From: Bernardetia sp. MNP-M8
GTDB lineage: Bacteria > Bacteroidota > Bacteroidia > Cytophagales > Bernardetiaceae
Reading direction: 5' to 3'
Assembly: GCF_037126285.1 (NCBI RefSeq)
Contig: NZ_CP147012.1
Location: forward strand, 4,176,676-4,240,675
Length of the DNA: 64,000 nucleotides
Shown: in pieces, positions 60,529 to 64,000 of the stretch
How the letters are laid out: the number at the start of each line of letters is the position of its first letter
Numbering within the stretch: position 1 is the first letter of the stretch
Made by a program: the position numbers and the translations under genes
The notes under the pieces: generated by a model
The model's input: the letters and a program-made list of their open reading frames with translations, nothing else
Databases searched by the model: none
Told to the model about the DNA's origin: nothing

Positions 60529-63054
60529 ATGAAAAACTTTTCTTTTGCTCGTCTTTTGCCTCATCTAATTGCTATTGCAGCTTTCTATCTCCTTACTTTT
60601 GCTTATTTCGCTCCCGAATTATTGGACGATAAATCACTTCGACAAAGTGATATGATGCAATATAAAGGAATGGTACAAGAAAATTCGCAATACCTTCAAA
60701 ATCACGATGAGCCTTCTATGTGGAATGGGCGTATGTTTTCAGGAATGCCTGCGTATATGACCTATCCAATTTTTCCCTATGGTGCATTACCTATTTTTGA
60801 GGCTGTTTTGCGTGGTGGTTTTGCCGAACAGACAGGAGCACATCTTTTGTTTTTGGCTATGTTTTGTACCTATATAATGCTTTTGTGCTTTGGTACTAAA
60901 CCTATTTGGAGTGCTGTCGGGGGGGCTGTTTTTGCTTTTACGACCTATAATTTGATTCTAATTGAAGTCGGACACGTTACCAAACTTTGGGCAATTGCTT
61001 ATGCTGCACTTATTTTGGGAGGAATGAAACTCACTTTTGATAAAAAATATTGGTTAGGTTTTGCGCTGACAGCTTTAGGAATGGCTCTAGAAGTCAAAGC
61101 AAGTCATTATCAAATTACCTATTATTTAGGCTTTATTTGTTTGATTTTTGGTATAAATGAACTTATTTTCTCTGTAAAGAATAATCAAATTCCTGTTTTT
61201 GTGAAGCAAGCAGGTTTTTTAGTAGTTGCTTTTATTTTAGGAGTAGGCGTAAATGCAGGAAAAATTTTGACAACGATGGAATACAGTCCTTATTCTACTC
61301 GTGGAGGTACAGAACTGACTGTTGATAAAACAAATACAAACCCAAACAGCCAATCTCAAAGTAATGATGGATTAAGTAAAGATTATGCTTTTAGTTGGAG
61401 TCAAGGAATTGGAGAAACGTTTACTTTGCTTGTTCCTTATTTGTATGGTGGGTCGTCTTCTGAAATTTTAGACAAAGATTCTGAAACGTATGCTGTCTTA
61501 AAACAGTCAGGGCAATATTCAGAAAGACAACTTCAAGAGCTGCCTATTCCTCTTTATCATGGTGACCAACCATTTACAGCTGCACCAATTTATGCAGGAG
61601 CAGTTTTGTGTTTCTTATTTGTTTGGGGATTAGTAGTTTTAGATAATCGTGAAAAATGGTGGATTTTAGTAGCAGCACTTTTTATGGCAATGCTTGCTTG
61701 GGGAGAAAATTTTGCTTCACTCAATTATTTCTTATTTGATTATGTACCTGGATTTAATAAATTCCGTTCGGTTTCGATGGCTCTTGCCTTAACTATTTTA
61801 TTAATGACAGTTTTAGCTTTTGAAACGCTAAGTCAAAAACTTGAAAATTATTTTATAAAAGGAAATGAAAAACATGATGTAATTAAAGAAAAAACATTTC
61901 TCAAAAATCTTTTTATTGCTGGAGGAATTACGGCAGGAACAGTAATTTTGATTTTACTTTTCTCTGGAAATATAGATTTGAATGCAGCTTCAGATTCTCA
62001 GCTCGGGCAGCTTGCTGATTATGTTCGTCAAGACCGTTTATCAATGATTCGTTCTAGTGCTTTTCGTTCTTTATTTTTGATTGTTTTAGTAGTAGGTGCA
62101 ATTTATTTATATGTCAAAAAGACAATTCCTGCTATGGCTGCTTTTGCTTTGATTGCTCTTTTGGCTGTTGGAGATGTGTTTTTGATAGGAAAAAACTATC
62201 TTCCTTCTTCAAAATTTGAAAAAGGAGCTGCACAAGCTACTATGAATCCTGCACCAGTTGATGTAGAAATTCTTAAAGATAAAGATTTAGGTTATAGAGT
62301 GATGTCGCTTCAAAATTTCCAACAAGAGACACATACTTCTTATTTTCATCGTTCTATTGGTGGATATTTTGCTGCCAAAATGCAACGTTATCAAGATTTA
62401 TTAGAGAGACCTTTAGGACAAGAACAAGGCTTTATTATGTCTTCTCTTCAAGCACAAAAACGACCTGATTTTGCTCAAACGCCTGTTTTGAATATGCTCA
62501 ATACTCGTTATATTACGTATGGAATGCAAAAAGAACAAATGCTTTTCAATCCGAATGCGTACGGAAATGCTTGGTTTGTTTCTAAAATAAATCAAGTAAA
62601 TAGCCCTGATGAAGAAATGGATGCTTTGATGAGTGCAAGTACAGCAAAAGCAATTAATTTAGAAGAAATAGCTATTTTAGATAAGTCAAAATTTAATGTT
62701 GCAAAAACTGACTTTCAAAAAGATAGTACAGCAACTATAAAACTGACAAAATATGATTCAAAGGTTTTAGAGTATGAAAGTAATAATTCAAATGATGGTT
62801 TTGGTGTATTTTCAGAAATCTATTATCCAAAAGGCTGGACTGCTACTATTGACGGACAAGAAGCAAATATTGTTTCTGTCAATTATGTTCTTCGTGGCTT
62901 AGAAATTCCGAAAGGAAAACACAAAATTGTCTTTACTTTTGAATCTGACTCCTACAAAACAGGCGCACTAATTACTCAAATTTCTTCTTGGCTTGTCTTA
63001 CTTGTTGTTTTGATTAGCTTAGGAATGGGAATTAAGAAGCAATTAGGAAGTTAG
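60529..63054 (+). CDS. YfhO-like polytopic membrane protein
   Basis: An 841-residue membrane protein with about 12 helices in the first 560 residues. The region DDKSLRQSDMMQYKGM near residue 33 and WNGRMFSGMPAYMTYP near 65 match the YfhO family, which is related to GT-C-type glycosyltransferases and implicated in glycolipid or teichoic-acid modification. The C-terminal part (about 560-800) is a soluble beta-rich domain with YYPKGWTATIDGQEA, followed by a final helix. The substrate is unknown. It is a single gene with its own terminator. Confidence 0.8.
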   Translation: MKNFSFARLLPHLIAIAAFYLLTFAYFAPELLDDKSLRQSDMMQYKGMVQENSQYLQNHDEPSMWNGRMFSGMPAYMTYPIFPYGALPIFEAVLRGGFAEQTGAHLLFLAMFCTYIMLLCFGTKPIWSAVGGAVFAFTTYNLILIEVGHVTKLWAIAYAALILGGMKLTFDKKYWLGFALTALGMALEVKASHYQITYYLGFICLIFGINELIFSVKNNQIPVFVKQAGFLVVAFILGVGVNAGKILTTMEYSPYSTRGGTELTVDKTNTNPNSQSQSNDGLSKDYAFSWSQGIGETFTLLVPYLYGGSSSEILDKDSETYAVLKQSGQYSERQLQELPIPLYHGDQPFTAAPIYAGAVLCFLFVWGLVVLDNREKWWILVAALFMAMLAWGENFASLNYFLFDYVPGFNKFRSVSMALALTILLMTVLAFETLSQKLENYFIKGNEKHDVIKEKTFLKNLFIAGGITAGTVILILLFSGNIDLNAASDSQLGQLADYVRQDRLSMIRSSAFRSLFLIVLVVGAIYLYVKKTIPAMAAFALIALLAVGDVFLIGKNYLPSSKFEKGAAQATMNPAPVDVEILKDKDLGYRVMSLQNFQQETHTSYFHRSIGGYFAAKMQRYQDLLERPLGQEQGFIMSSLQAQKRPDFAQTPVLNMLNTRYITYGMQKEQMLFNPNAYGNAWFVSKINQVNSPDEEMDALMSASTAKAINLEEIAILDKSKFNVAKTDFQKDSTATIKLTKYDSKVLEYESNNSNDGFGVFSEIYYPKGWTATIDGQEANIVSVNYVLRGLEIPKGKHKIVFTFESDSYKTGALITQISSWLVLLVVLISLGMGIKKQLGS

Positions 63055-63081
63055 AATATAAATTGAATTATGAAACAAAAT

Positions 63082-63116
63082 AAAAAAGCTCAAATAAATC
63101 TTATTTGAGCTTTTTT
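63082..63116 (+). terminator. Intrinsic terminator after the YfhO-like gene
   Basis: A perfect 16-bp inverted repeat (63082-63097/63101-63116) with a 3-base loop and A/T runs on both ends. Confidence 0.88.
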
Positions 63117-63216
63117 ATTGCACGAATGATAATTAAAAAGAATATAAGTTTGCAAAAGAGCAAGAATTTTATACATTTAACGTTTATTAAAAAATGCAAC
63201 AAAATTCTATTCTCAC

Positions 63217-64000
63217 ATGATTAAAAAAGATATAACGGAATTATCTGCTATTGATATTCTAAAAGGTATAAAAAAAAATGAATTTAAAATTTCTGAAGTT
63301 ATAGATGCTCATATTTCTAAAATTGAAGAAATTAATCCTACCCTAAATGCAATGGCTTTTCCATTGTACGAACAAGCAAGAGAAAAAGCAAAAGAGTTAG
63401 ATAATAAAAGCAACAATAAAGAAAAAGATAAAAAATTACCTCTTTTAGGATTGCCAGTAACAGTGAAAGACCACGTACAAGTAAAAGGAGGAGTTTCTAC
63501 ATTTGGTCTTAAAGGCTTGGCAGGCAATGTCAATCAAACTAATTCTACTATTGTTCAGCGTTTGGAAGATGCAGGTGCTATCGTTTTGGGATGTAGTAAT
63601 ATGGCAGAATTTGGTGGAGCTTACGAAACTGATAATTTAATTTATGGCAGAACAAATAATCCTTATGACACAAATCGCACTTCAGGTGGAAGTAGTGGAG
63701 GAGAATCAGCTTTAATTTCAGCGCAAGGTTCTCCGTTAGGAATTGGAACAGATGCAGGTGGAAGTATTCGTGTTCCAGCTCATTATACAGGAATTGTAGG
63801 AATAAAACCTACTCGTGGACGTGTTCCTCTGACTGGAATTTTGCCTGAAACAAATGGAATGATTAGTTTTTTGGCGTATGTTTCACCAATGGCTCGTTAT
63901 GTAGATGATGTTGAATTTGTTTATCATCAGCTTATTGGAAATGATGGACAAGACCCACGCTCTATTACTTATCCATTAGTGTCCAGTAAAAAAATAGATA
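63217..64000 (+). CDS. Amidase signature family protein (partial)
   Basis: The first 261 codons of a gene that runs off the right edge. The catalytic Lys is in LPVTVKDHV near residue 88. The glycine-serine-rich signature TSGGSSGGESALIS follows near 156 and then GIGTDAGGSIRVPA, together giving the Ser-cis-Ser-Lys triad of amidase signature hydrolases. The close match to GatA-like enzymes is general; fatty acid amide hydrolase-type enzymes share the pattern. The end of the gene is missing. ATG at 63217 opens a plausible helical N-terminus. Confidence 0.88.
   Translation, partial: MIKKDITELSAIDILKGIKKNEFKISEVIDAHISKIEEINPTLNAMAFPLYEQAREKAKELDNKSNNKEKDKKLPLLGLPVTVKDHVQVKGGVSTFGLKGLAGNVNQTNSTIVQRLEDAGAIVLGCSNMAEFGGAYETDNLIYGRTNNPYDTNRTSGGSSGGESALISAQGSPLGIGTDAGGSIRVPAHYTGIVGIKPTRGRVPLTGILPETNGMISFLAYVSPMARYVDDVEFVYHQLIGNDGQDPRSITYPLVSSKKID

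Noticed and set aside
63309-63533. 74-residue minus-strand frame
   Set aside because: It lies antisense inside the plus-strand amidase gene, whose family motifs are clear.

Overview
This window is AT-rich bacterial DNA (roughly one third G+C by eye). Several features point to the Bacteroidota. There are two secreted proteins with type IX secretion (T9SS) type-B C-terminal domains and two TonB-dependent receptors with N-terminal carboxypeptidase-like domains. Arginine synthesis uses N-acetylated carbamoylation (argF'), an HYC_CC_PP protein is present, lipoprotein signals are numerous, and Shine-Dalgarno sites are largely absent. The mix fits a marine or gliding Cytophagales lineage (Flexibacter/Bernardetia-like), but the genus is an inference.

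Layout. 1-9.6 kb: mostly minus-strand genes (GNAT, MBL-fold hydrolase, metzincin-type lipoprotein, nucleoside phosphorylase, lipoprotein plus caspase-like protein, CPBP protease, M14-like deacylase, phosphodiester-glycosidase lipoprotein). 9.7-13 kb: rsmH, hutH and a zinc-finger membrane protein on the plus strand. 13.7-22.6 kb: a complete minus-strand arginine operon, read GNAT (probable acetylglutamate synthase)-argG-argC-argD-argF'-argB-argE-like-argH. Each of its five non-overlapping junctions carries a palindromic repeat. 23-31 kb: lipoprotein, Sir2-like protein, a 36-residue basic microprotein, deoxyribosyltransferase-like protein, truncated globin, acyltransferase, clpC, WbqC-like protein and tRNA-His.

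31.8-36.8 kb: an 835-residue protein with three TIR domains, then a perfect 12 x 7 bp tandem repeat that stops 7 bp before suhB, then a small membrane protein and fabG. 37-40.4 kb: a minus-strand HYC_CC_PP-TonB receptor-HMA module, probably for copper or another soft metal. 40.5-49.7 kb: terC, an IS200-like transposase framed by inverted repeat clusters, an orphan ABC ATPase, a tight two-gene ATPase/TPR module, a TonB receptor and a secreted protein. 50-64 kb: fabH, an M42-like peptidase with a poly-lysine insertion, an AAA ATPase, two tandem paralogous T9SS substrates, hemN, a REP-associated transposase (RAYT) inside its own hairpin repeats, a YfhO-like membrane protein and the start of an amidase.

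The most interesting accessory material is the triple-TIR protein, the ATPase/TPR-pseudoNTPase pair, the heptanucleotide array before suhB, and the network of palindromic repeats. Copies of the RAYT-linked repeat appear in the arg operon and behind fabG. No CRISPR array, rRNA, prophage or plasmid replication gene was seen.
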